Of a stretch of DNA of 64,000 bases, positions 1 through 9,682 are shown one piece after another. The DNA is from Diphasiastrum complanatum (taxonomy: Eukaryota > Streptophyta > Lycopodiopsida > Lycopodiales > Lycopodiaceae): assembly GCA_029204225.1 (NCBI GenBank), contig CM055099.1:67759084-67823083 (forward strand), given 5' to 3'. Position 1 is the stretch's first letter, and each line of letters starts with the position of its first letter. Position numbers and translations under genes: made by a program. A model generated the notes under the pieces. The model ran no database searches. It saw only the letters and a list, made by a program, of their open reading frames with translations, and had not been told where the DNA came from.

Positions 1-1571
1 GGGACACTGTATAGAAAAGATGTGATTAATACTGAGTAAGAGACTGCTAATGTTTATATTGGGTAGTAGGGTAGATCCATGTCATTCTACTCCCTTAGTA
101 TAAACTATGATTCTTACGCATATCCATGTTGTCTAAGATCATATTATTGGAGTCCTTAGTGTTACTTTTGGTGACCAAGTCTTATTTCACGATACTTTTA
201 GTTTGATTTGAGTGTGGTCTTATGTCGTTTCTTTCTTTCAAACAAGGGAAACAAAGAAGTAAAAAAAAATAGAAGAGAAAAGAAAAAGTGATACAATGGT
301 ATACCATAGACTATACGGAACCAAAACTACCATACTTACCGAAGTTGCAAAGAGTTTGTTTAAACTCGAAAAGCATACCTGAATGGTTGTAGACATAGCT
401 TCTTGCCATAGTAGTTCTTATCGAAGGAGTTCTTATTCTTTTAGATCATAAAAAAGCCAAGAAACCGTGGAGTGAGCTTATTGCTACGGAGAGTTACATA
501 GAAAGCACTTACAAGACATCTTTTGACTATGCTAGTTAACTTGCATTGCAAAAAACAAGTAGTGGGTTCAAGAATGAACCAAGCAATATTCTGACGAGGC
601 CGGAGCAATGTAATAAAGCTACAGAATGAGATATTATTAGCTTCGTATTGAATTGGTTCTTCTTCTTGTGCTGGCTCCTGCTAAATATCTTCTTGGTTCT
701 GCTCCTGCTAGCGTAAGGTATGCCATGCACAACTATCCATACTCCTAAGCATATCCATGCTTTCCAGTTGTATCTCACCAAGAGCCTAAGGTAACACTAA
801 CAGAGGTAAGGCAAAGTATTGCCATGAATGTTATATCGGAATGACATAACATCCATGGTATTGGGACACTGTATAGGAAAGATGTGATTAATACTGAGTA
901 AGAGACTGCCAATGTTTATACTGGGTAGTAGGGTAGATCCGTGCCATTCTACTCCCTTAGTATAAACTATGATTCTTACGCATATCCATGTTATCTAAGA
1001 TCATATTATTGGAGTCCTTACTTTTGGTGACCAAGTCTTATTTCACGATACTTTTAGTTTGATTTGAGTGTGGTCTTATGTCGTTTCTTTCTTTTGAACT
1101 AAGAGAAAGGAAAAAGTGAATTTGTGTAGAATAATGGTATACCATAGACTATACGAAACCGAAACTACCATACTTATAGAAGTTGCAAAGAGTTTGTTTA
1201 AACTCGGAAAGCATACCTGAATGGTTGTAGACATAGCTTCTTGAGAAACAGCCATAGTAGTTCTTATGCGAAGGAGTTCCTATTCTTTTAGATCATAAAA
1301 AATCCAAGAAACCGTGGAGTGAGCTTATTGCTATAGAGAGTTACATATAAAGCACTTACAAGACATCTTCCGACTATGCTAGTTAACTTGCATTGCAAAG
1401 AACCAGTTGCAAAAAAACAAGTAGTGGGTTCAAGAATGAACCAAGCAATATTCTGACGAGGCCGGAGCAATGTAATGAAGCTATAGAATGAGATATTATT
1501 AGCTTCGTATTGAAGTGGCTCTTCTTCTTGTGCTGGCTCCTGCTGAATATCTTCTTGGTTCTGCTCCTGCT
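1..1571. repeat. tandem duplication, ~862 bp unit, two copies
   Basis: Positions 1-709 and 863-1571 align almost base for base; both begin gggacactgtata and share the run through the tggctcctgct segment near 690 and 1550. Between them lies a 153 bp spacer (710-862) that is not repeated after copy 2. Differences are scattered substitutions and small indels, for example a short deletion near 1020. No coding region is convincing: the short minus-strand ORFs are the same frame in both copies and look like chance. Copy 1 is at the window edge, so the array may continue to the left. It may be a satellite-like array or a duplicated LTR segment; I cannot tell which. Confidence 0.85.
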
Positions 1572-1738
1572 CAGCAACATTTTATGTTTTTTCTTCCGCT
1601 TCTCTGCTCCTTTCTACATTGGAAGGCGGCTTATATTGCGATGACGGAGAGGACATCCTCACCGAGCTCTCTTGGTGCTGGCTTGATGATGATAAAGACA
1701 TCTCGATAGTGGTTGCCTTTGATGCTTGCATTCTGGAA

Positions 1739-2000
1739 TCAGCTGAAGAAACAAAACGTTTCTATTACCAAAGCTAGCTTTCAACCCCCTGTCTGACAAA
1801 AATGTTCGCGAACGCGAAAGTCAAGAGACACGAAGCGGAAATGTTCGCGAACACCCTGATGAGAAGACACAAATGCGAAAGATTCGTGAAAGAAAAATTT
1901 TCGCGGTACAACAAGAGAAACTCAGATGACAAGAAAGTCAAACGACTCAAAGCGACACAAAAATAATCGCGACACTTTTTTCGACCCTCACGCTCCAAAA
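1739..2000 (+). pseudogene. copia pol 3' tail with TTCGCGAA-type repeat array
   Basis: This is the degraded 3' end of a copia polyprotein. From gctgaagaaacaaaacgtttc (about 1741) it matches the reverse strand near 50300, where the same sequence is in frame downstream of a copia RNase H. The array repeats short units built around ttcgcgaa or ttcgtgaa, which translate as FAN-like and RFVK-like motifs separated by charged residues. An in-frame stop interrupts it near 1775. The segment runs directly into the LTR at about 2010. Its role in the protein is unknown. Confidence 0.6.
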
Positions 2001-2009
2001 AGGACCAGC

Positions 2010-2588
2010 AAGATTATGCAAGTACCCAGAAGTACAGATCTGCCACTCTTGTAATTTCGTGATTAGTTGTAGATGTTTAGTTAATCTAGAAGTTACACAA
2101 GGCAACTATATACTTACTGGATGATACTTGATAGACACACATGAAGTCTGATGCTAGTAAGCAAAAAGACGAACAGACAGAATACTAGTCTGCCTGCGTG
2201 CGAGACAAATTTTGCATAGGATCTATAGATCCATAAGCCCGCTAGTAAGCGAGACATTACTCGTGGGAGAACAATATTTCTCTCATGCCAACGCACTGCG
2301 TGGATCTACATGCAGTGCTTGAAGAATCACTAGATGAATTTTTATTTGGTTTAATCTTGAATGTAAATTAGTCTGCTGTTATTCATGTGTTTGATTCGCT
2401 TGTTGTTTAATTCCGCACCTTGGTTTGAATTTTGTTGAATGCTATATTAATTTGTTAACATAGTACAACAATGTCTGTCTATATTCTAGAGGACTGTAGG
2501 AATGATACAATTGGCAGTGACCAGCGATCATATCTGAAATCCATCCGCATTGTGTTTGCGTTTTGCGAATCACGTTTCATTCGCATCA
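2010..2588 (+). repeat. copia LTR
   Basis: The sequence from about 1990 onward matches the reverse strand of 49292-50010 (shared ccagcaaga and gattagttgtagatgttta stretches). It ends in CA one base before a primer-binding site. It contains the conserved ATTCCGCACCTTGGTT stretch, also present in the other copy. The left boundary is uncertain by tens of bases. It is flanked by pol 3' sequence on the left and by gag leader on the right, so this single LTR lies between internal sequences on both sides. Confidence 0.65.
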
Positions 2589-2589
2589 G

Positions 2590-2601
2590 TGGTATCAGAG
2601 C
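2590..2601 (+). promoter_or_regulatory. primer-binding site (tRNA-iMet)
   Basis: The 12-mer tggtatcagagc is complementary to the 3' end of plant initiator methionine tRNA, the usual Ty1/copia minus-strand primer. It lies one base after the LTR terminal CA. Confidence 0.9.
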
Positions 2602-2704
2602 TTACCTACCTTAACACAATCTGACATAGCCCAAAGACTATCAGATCCAGGAGGACAAGCACTCAAACGATCAACCATCAACAAGTGAACACACTTCAGA
2701 AGCA

Positions 2705-3420
2705 ATGGCTTCAATCAGCAGCATACAGAACAAGATCAGTACAGTTCTGAATTCTTCAGGATCTAACTTTCTAGCTTGGAAAGTTATGACATCATTGATA
2801 CTCAAGGGTGAAGGTTTATTCCCCTGGGTGGATGGCATAGAAGAGATGCCTAGGGTAACCCGAGTGGAGGGAGAAAAATGACAAGGTAGTAGCCTTGCTA
2901 TCTTCATCCATCGAAGATAAGTGAACACAGGCTTCAATCAGCAGCATATAGAACAAGATCAGTACAGTTCTGAATTCTTCAAGATCTAACTTTCTAGCTT
3001 GGAAAGTTAAGACATCATTGATACTCAAGGGTGAAGGCACAAAAGAGATGCCTACGACATCAGGCAAAGAGCTACGCGAGTGGAGGGAGAAAAATGACAA
3101 GGTAGTAGCCTTGCTATCTTCATCCATCGAAGGTAGTCTCATGCTTGACATGGCTACACTCTCCAAAGCTAAGGAGATGTGGGATGCACTGCTCACGAGA
3201 TTTCAAACGAAATCAAGAAGTCAAATAGTGATGCTGGAAGATCAGTTGACAAATCTATAGTGGGATGGGAAAGACCTCACTTCTTTTGTAAGGAAGATGA
3301 AGGATCTATTTCTATTACTACACAACTCTGGAGCAGCTCACTTACCCGTTGAGAGCCTTATCCAGATCTTTCCAAACAAACAGAACCCTGCTCGCAAAAG
3401 ATCCTACAATGACCCTCGAA
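2705..3420 (+). pseudogene. copia gag with internal duplication
   Basis: This is a capsid-like Gag relic of the UBN2/retrotran_gag type. The ATG at 2705 opens a protein with the family hallmark FLAWKVMTSLILKGEG, which matches the related gag at 35754-35431 (LIWKLKTSLLLKGEGLW). After about 70 codons it breaks off at a stop, and the same N-terminal sequence begins again near 2930, giving a direct duplication of about 200 bp. The second copy continues through the helix NDKVVALLSSSIEGSLMLDM to a stop near 3259, and past it the family motif WDGKDLTSFV. Several stops and frameshifts make it non-functional. Confidence 0.8.
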
Positions 3421-3424
3421 AAGG

Positions 3425-4620
3425 TGATTGTCGAGATTCGAGAGGAAGTCAAGGCTAGAGAAAACCTTGATCACAAGGATGGCTCTGACTAGGCCCTCTA
3501 CGGAAACAAAGAAAAATCCAAGAAACAATTCAAGCCTAAGAGGGAGTCGAATCAAAGACAGAATCGTGATCAGCAAGCAGAGGGGACCAACAAAGGCAAC
3601 TAGAAGAGCAAAGGGAGGTCGAAGCAACAAGGAAAAGAAGACCTGCATGAGATGCGGACGAGATGGGCACATGGTTGATACGTGTTGGCTCAATCCAAAG
3701 ATTGAGTGTATCCACTGCCACAAGAAGGGTCACGCAGCCGTCGATTATCGCTTGAACCCGAGAAATAAATCAGCACAGAACAGACTGGAGAACAATAATA
3801 GTTCATCCTATGTCGAGGAGCCTGAGAGCTCAAAAATGGGCGAAGAGAGATTGAACAAAAATTGTTTGACCGCCTACATTTGTGAAGACGTGTGTGTAGC
3901 ATCAACATCTGACACACATGAGGTGATCCTAGATTCAGGAGCCACCTCAACTTTGTGACATCAAGACGAATAATGTCTGATTTCAGAAGTGCTGATCCTT
4001 CAAGATTTATAGTTCTTGGAGATGGATCCAAACATCAAGTGAACGGTATTGGTTCACTGTGGCTCAACACCAATGACGTTTTGTTCATGCCTACACTGCA
4101 ACAAGACCTGCTTTCTGTGGCAAGAATAGCTGATGCAGGAATGCGTGTGACATTTTTTGATGAAGCATGCAACGTGATTGACGCCAGTAGCAGTACTCTG
4201 ATCACTCAAGGCAGAAGAAAGGGTAATCTATATCACCTGAAGGTACGCCTGCCTACAGATCAGGTGCATCAGACTCGTGATGATTCGCTTGACACTCTGT
4301 GACACAGGAGACTATGCTACATGAACTCAATGGCACTTTATCAAGCAAGCCATCATGGAGTAATAATAGGGGTCAACATCTCGAATACAACCAGTTTGAC
4401 CACCTGTGATGCATGTCTGAAGGGTAAGATGTCACGCACTCCATTTGTCAAAGACTCCTATAGAATGACCAAGATTCTGGAGTTAGTGCATTCTGACATC
4501 TGTGGGCCTTTCAATGTGATCTCAGTAGGACGCTCAAAATATTACATAACCTTCATTGATGATTATAGCAAATTTGCCAGAGTGTACTTTATTCAGAATA
4601 AATCTGAAACACTTGATAAA
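3425..4620 (+). pseudogene. copia nucleocapsid, protease and integrase N-part
   Basis: This continues the element at 2590. Frame 3428-3958 encodes two zinc knuckles: CMRCGRDGHMVDTC is intact, but the second, CIHCHKKGHAAVDY, has lost its last cysteine. The aspartic protease motif LDSGAT follows, then a stop at 3956. The next frame (3955-4302) carries the rest of the protease domain. From 4303 to 4618 come a GAG-pre-integrase zinc region (CDACLKGKM) and the start of the integrase core (HSDICGP, TFIDDYSKF). Homology ends abruptly near 4620 at the edge of the methyltransferase-like gene. RT and RNase H are absent. Confidence 0.85.
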
Positions 4621-5339
4621 GATATTCCATTGGAAGATAAGAAAAAATTCATGTACTACTTCACCAAAGGGGTTCAACAACACAAAGCTTTCGGAGCTTT
4701 TTATTCATTTAGCTAAGAAGCGTGGCAGGGGAGACTCACAATTCAAAGTTCAAAGAAGATTGCTTATTGATCAACCAGATGAGGATGAGGAAGAAGGTTT
4801 TGTGAATGTACTTGTAAAGGAGATGGATATGTCTTGTTCTACTTTCATTCTGAATGAGACTATGATAAAGATTAGACCTTGCCAAGATGAGGCCATCAAA
4901 GCCTATTTTGATAAAGCTCTAGTTACACTGGTGTGTAGTTATGAAACATATTTTTATTCGTGTTTGTTTACATTTGTTTCATGCTTAGCATAGTTGTTAC
5001 TAAATATAAAAATTTTTAAACTTTGAGGTAAAAGCCTTTACTCATTATATTTTAAACTTGATTTTTGTTTCTATCCGGAGCATGAAGCAATGGTTCTAGC
5101 TGCTATTGTTGAGGGGAAAGATCCGGTCTATTCATTATGGAGTTCAAAGTCTTCTCCCACTAGACCTAAGTCACGTCCAAAGATCATGGCTACACATTAC
5201 CATAAGTCCATCTCGTCTACTGAAAGCAAAAAAGCCACAACCGAACCATCTATGTCGCTACCTTGTGCATCTATCCGCCCTTTACAAGACAGCTCTGAAC
5301 TTGCCAAATTAGGAGAAGATATTCATAAAACAAAAAAAA

Positions 5340-5790
5340 AAAACAACTTTGATTTTAGATATAAATCAATGTGATAGGCCACCTGTAGACCCAATCACAG
5401 GAGGCAGGCCAATGGAAGTAAGAGAACCGAATGAAACACATGTACATAATTTAAAAATAAAATTTAAAGATCATACACAGGCCATAGTTACTCTTGTTGT
5501 TTTGGTTGATCCTAACGAATGCAACGATGTTGCAAGTTTTAATTTTTCTTTAATAGATTCATATCATTTTTTTGTTCTTGGGAGAATACACAGTTTACAA
5601 GCCCGGAAACAATTATCTTAAGAGTATTCCCATATTCCAACCTTTTGAACTGTGAGTGCCATTGCATTTGTTGGCGTGACAGTGGAAGACACAAAATTAT
5701 TGGCTTGGGACCACAATATTGATAAGGACTACCAGATGAAGATGACCGTGATAGAAAGAATTCGATTTTTTCACAAAGAATACATGAGAG
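5340..5790 (+). other. ParB-like N-terminal domain segment
   Basis: This segment begins ILDINQCDRPPVDP, then has NETHVHNLKIKF, the core FVLGRIHSLQARKQL and later LLAWDHNIDKDYQMKMTVIE. ParB/Srx-fold domains typically have a leading I-x-P-x-x-R strand, a G-x-H-R-x-x-A box, then a stretch ending in an N-x-x-x motif followed by a helix opening with 'mt..e'. The order and spacing here fit, with IHS in place of the usual HR. Two in-frame stops (5619, 5646) lie between the box and the last strand. The assignment rests on pattern reading and needs a profile search. Confidence 0.55.
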
Positions 5791-6573
5791 TCTCCAAAGT
5801 AGGAGATGTGAATCAACTTCAGCTGAAAGCACTCTATGCTCAAGAGACATGCCTGTCTTTTATTCGAAAAATCCTACGCAGAGCCTTACAAAATATGATA
5901 ATTTTTTTCAGCTTGCTTTTCGCAGTGGCCAGGTATTTGTTTTGCTATGCTCGTCATGGAATGCTCTGGTCATAATATATGTTGTAATCCTTTTAAATTG
6001 TTTTTATCAAACTAAAGTTTTGAACTCAATTTTAATACTCCCTAAATTCCTTATCAAATAATTTTTTTTTTTCTTTAGGTGTGGGCCCTTGTTGATAAAT
6101 TTTTTGATAAATGAGAAACTTTTCAAATAAAAGGCCAACCTGCTCAGGGTGCCTCAAAGTCAGAGAAAAAAGTTGTGAGCACTCAAACTCTAAAGCCAAT
6201 TCCTATAGAAATGAGAATATCAGAGTGGAAGAATATACAAGGGATTAGCTCTTTAGAGCTAATAATAAGTCTTCTTTCTAGAGTTGTCGATGGTCAACTT
6301 TCTCTAGTAGAAATGCTGAAAGAATTTCGAAGGTAATAGTCATAATCTAAATATTTATTTTCATGTTACCTTTTGTAATAAAATGATTTTCCTGATTTTG
6401 TTGGATTTTTAACAATTATACTTTTTAAATGCAGGCATAAATTATTTATGAAAGTTGAAGAAGCCCTTGTGACAGGGTTAAATTGTCAAGATTTTGAAGA
6501 GTGCCGGAGGCTTTATCCTCTGAGCAGCTGAAATGAATCTTTGAGTCCATTTTTAATTTTGTTTAGAGACATG

Positions 6574-6753
6574 GTATTTATTTCATCCATGCTTAGCATA
6601 GGTGCTTATTAATTGTTTCTTTTTTATATTTTATGTCTCCTATGCTAAGCATAGCTTTTCTTTTATATAATTATTTCTTTTTTATACTTTAAGTCTTCTA
6701 TTCTATTTTATATTTTGTGTCTCCCATGCTAAGCATAGCTTTTTCTTTTTCAG
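6574..6753 (+). repeat. intron with duplicated segment and atgctaagcat palindromes
   Basis: This intron holds about two copies of an ~84 bp AT-rich unit ending in cyatgctaagcatagcttttt. The palindromic 11-mer atgctaagcat occurs at 6642-6652 and 6726-6736, and its variant atgcttagcat at 6589-6599. The same variant lies in the first intron at 4981-4991. All four copies are intronic. Confidence 0.7.
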
Positions 6754-6939
6754 TCTCCCGAAGATAAGAAAAACAAAGTCCATTCAGAGCAATTCAAGAG
6801 ACATATTCTGAAAGCAAAAGCAGAGAAAAGGGACAAGGAGAGATTGGCACAGGGTGAGACCATTGCAGAGAAGGATCCATTAGATACCTATCTTCCCAAA
6901 AGTGTCGATGATCAACCATGCTTTTACAGAGAAATTTCA

Positions 6940-7690
6940 AAAATTTTCAAAAAAAGGCCTTATACACTCTACATCGGCGATATACTATATGGATTTCAGA
7001 TGAAGGAATCATTAAATGATGATTCTCCTTTCAAATTCACTAAAATCCATAGTTTTATGCAGGGTTTTCTTGAAGTCACAACTTCTCCAATTTGGAGAGT
7101 TGTTATTTTTCATTCTTCTTGGCAGTCAGCTTCAGTAAAGAAAGCTCTACTAACTTTCTGTAATGCGGGAATAGAGAATGCTATGTTGTAAGCTTTTAAG
7201 TTCCTGAATTATTAATTCGTATCTTAATTCATATTTTAATTTTAAATTTTCTATTTTCAAGTTAAAATTTTAAACTTATTTTTCTTGTAATGCTCCATGT
7301 CAGGTACAAGCCCAATGTCATGAACTCGGAAGGAGCTCGACTTTGCAATGAAATAGAATACATAACCATCGGTTATTATTCTTTGGATGGCAAACGTTTG
7401 ATGCTTCATTACAACACTTTCAGACTAACAAGTTTTGGAAACTTGTTCCAATATCCAACCGTGACAAAGAAATTAAAGAATCCAATGACGGGTTTCGGGG
7501 CTTGTTCCTACCAAAAGCCACAACAATTAATTAATCATTTAATTGATATTTTTTCTCACCCAGCTGATTGGGTTTTGGATTTATTTAGCGGTAGTGACAC
7601 TACGAGCGCATGTGCTGTTTAGAAAGGCAGACATGTTGCTGCAGTAGATTTAGATACTAATTCAGTTGATTTTGTAAAAATGAGAATGAA
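6940..7690 (+). other. N6/N4 DNA methylase domain segment
   Basis: The order matches beta-class amino-methyltransferases: motif IV region, then WRVVIFHSSWQ, then YKPN after the intron, then motif X (QKPQQLINHLIDIFSHP), then motif I (VLDLFSGSDTT) and the strand GRHVAAVDLD. These enzymes transfer methyl from S-adenosylmethionine to the exocyclic amino group of adenine (N6) or cytosine (N4). At the motif IV position (6979-6990) the sequence is DILYGF instead of DPPYG, and motif I has D where the second conserved G is expected. A TAG at 7620 separates motif I from its following strand. Activity is therefore very unlikely. Confidence 0.75.
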
Positions 7691-7934
7691 AGATATTTCA
7701 GTTTTGCCAGATGAATTATCTGAGGTGGGAAAGAGTTTAGATAGCGAGAATTCAGTAATTCCCTTGTCCAAGGAACCTCAGTCTCCTGCTAGCGGAAAAG
7801 TAGGCGACACAGGAGAATTTGCTGATGTCTTGGTTCAATATTACAATGTGGTTACGGTAGTCGAGGAAATTGTAGAAGAGGTGTCACTTGAAAGTAAAAT
7901 GGCTACTCAAGAAAAATTAAAAAGATGTAAATGA

Positions 7935-8210
7935 CCTCGCGATTTTTGGGAATAAAAAATTTTCTTTTGTTTTAAAGAATAATTGCGTTTATATTTCTTA
8001 ACGTATTGTGTTTTGAGTTCTTTTTTATTGATTTAATGTTCTTAAGTCTATTTTTTAACGATTTAAAATTAAGAATTTGAAATATTTTAAAAATTTTAAC
8101 ATTGATAATCATTACCAAAAATTTAAAATTGTAACGATTTGTCAAGTTTATAATATTTTAATTAGATGTATTTTTATAATATCTTTTGTAAAAAAAATAT
8201 TGTTAGAAAT
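7935..8210. other. AT-rich 3' flank, no gene seen
   Basis: Very AT-rich sequence with many ttta/aaat runs follows the terminal TGA of the methyltransferase-like gene. It may include its old 3' untranslated region. I see no ORF, RNA gene or repeat hallmark. Confidence 0.5.
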
Positions 8211-8890
8211 TTTACTGGCTTGCTCATGAAATTGTTGAAATGATCCTCGACTTGAGTTTTCTCTTCTCGATTGGTACTTTCCACAGCCAAATCTTCTGCC
8301 TCATCCTCTGATTGCAAGAGCTTGATCATAGCCCCTGTTACGATGATTCAAGTTCTCTTGACGTTGCTCTTTTTGCAAAAGCAATCCACCTAGTTCTTCA
8401 TAGTTGGAAGATTCTCCCGTGTGGCAATGCTTGTCACAAACATCTGATGTGACTCACTCAAGTTGTTCAATGTCAATTGAACAATCTCATGATCCTATAC
8501 TCGCTCTCCAACGATAGCTAGTTGATCACAGATCTCCTTTACCTTCAATAGGTGATGGGCAATGGTTGCACCATCATCCATTCGTAATGTATTGTGCAGC
8601 TTCATCTTCAGAAATAGTATTCGAGATGTGTTTGTCGTTTCAAACAATGCCTTCAATGTATCCCACGTTTCTTTTGGTCCTTTCGAATCTGAAATGTATG
8701 AAATGATAGCATCTCTGACTGACAAGTTGATGACATTCTGTGCTTTCCATTTTCTCTTGTCAAATGCCCGCTGATCTTCTTCAATCATTGGCCTTGACTC
8801 CTCACCTGGCACGATCTCCCATAACTCCTTTTCCATCAAAATGTTCTTCAGTTTGAATTTCCAAACTGCATAGTTGCCGACTCCTTCCAA
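8210..8890 (-). pseudogene. copia gag fragment
   Basis: Minus-strand Gag relic. The frame 8890-8495 encodes about 130 residues with the retrotran_gag pattern: NYAVWKFKLKNILMEKELW, then KAQNVINLSVRDAIISYI, then KETWDTLKALFET and SRILFLKMKLH. It stops at 8495; weak homology continues to about 8210 through stops. No nucleocapsid or pol follows, so only the 5' part of an element remains. Its leader and primer site lie to the right, at 8890-9408. Confidence 0.8.
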
Positions 8891-9396
8891 TTTGCTTGAC
8901 TCATTCCAAAAGTCATCATTATAGAAAATGAGGCTTAAAACTTTTATTTTAGCTACAAGCCTACTTCAAGCAAAAATGCACAAAAAATACAAAAAATTGC
9001 TCAAATCTCCATCAAATGAACTAGGAACGGTTCCAAATTGCTAGTAACAGTATTGATAAACTTTTGACAGCACAAAATATTTTCCACATATTGATTGAAC
9101 AAGTTTTTAATTAAAACTTCTTGAAAACTTGTACTTTTCCACAAAAACTGGAAAGTATTGTTAAAATCTCTCCACTGAACAGTTTTCAATCTGTCTGATG
9201 CTACCCTGGCCTTTCCGATGCCTCCGGGACTGTGTCTTCATTTCCCACTGATGATTCTGAGCTCCAAAATACTCCAAGGAAGGATTTCTTCCAACTTTTG
9301 CCTCTCCAAGCTTTCACCTCTTGTGAAGGACTTTCTCACTTCATTACGGAGTATGTGACAAGCTGTATCCACTTATTAGACACGCAAGACTATCGG

Positions 9397-9408
9397 GCTC
9401 TGATACCA
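9397..9408 (-). promoter_or_regulatory. primer-binding site (tRNA-iMet)
   Basis: On the minus strand this reads tggtatcagagc. It sits directly next to an LTR terminal CA at 9409 and about 500 bases upstream of the minus-strand gag. Confidence 0.88.
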
Positions 9409-9519
9409 TGTCAATAATCTGATGAGCACTATCAATCAGTCACCAAGAGAAAGAGGAAGAACACACCATCACACCATTACACTAACTGAAAATCATGTGT
9501 ACAAAAGTAACCTTGAAAA

Positions 9520-9563
<44 letters not shown>

Positions 9564-9653
9564 CTAGGAGTTGACTACTAAACTAGCCTACAACTAATTA
9601 CAGATGGTAATAGCTGGCAACAGTAACATAGAAAGTAAACCATAAGTTTATCA
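9409..9653 (-). repeat. short copia 5' LTR
   Basis: On the minus strand the stretch starts TGATAAAC and ends TTGACA, giving the TG...CA termini of an LTR immediately before the primer site. It is only about 245 bp long and contains a GA/CT microsatellite at 9522-9558. The matching 3' LTR is not found in the window. The outer boundary is inferred. Confidence 0.55.
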
Positions 9654-9682
9654 TTTTTTTCTAATAGAGAGGCCCTCCTCCA

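Larger units (their letters stand above)
4690..7934 (+). pseudogene. ParB-like / N6-N4 DNA methyltransferase gene, decayed, multi-exon
   Basis: A decayed gene with a clear exon pattern. Exons: about 4690-4930, 5081-5932, 6079-6332, 6435-6573, 6754-7187 and 7304-7934; every intron is GT-AG and the codon phases match across each junction. The first part is acidic and unrecognised. The middle (about 5340-5790) resembles a ParB N-terminal domain. The last two exons resemble the beta-class N6_N4_Mtase domain with motif X and motif I (DLFSGSDTT). Bacterial and phage proteins join ParB and methylase domains in this order; that comparison is from general knowledge. Damage includes a poly(A) frameshift at about 5333-5343, stops at 5619, 5646, 6112, 6529 and 7620, and a frameshift near 5850. 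The 5' end is cut by the copia relic. A recently silenced gene, or one captured by a mobile element, are both possible. Confidence 0.7.

Noticed and set aside
536..1580. Short minus-strand ORFs in the left tandem units
   Set aside because: They recur only because the DNA is duplicated, and they show no family motif.
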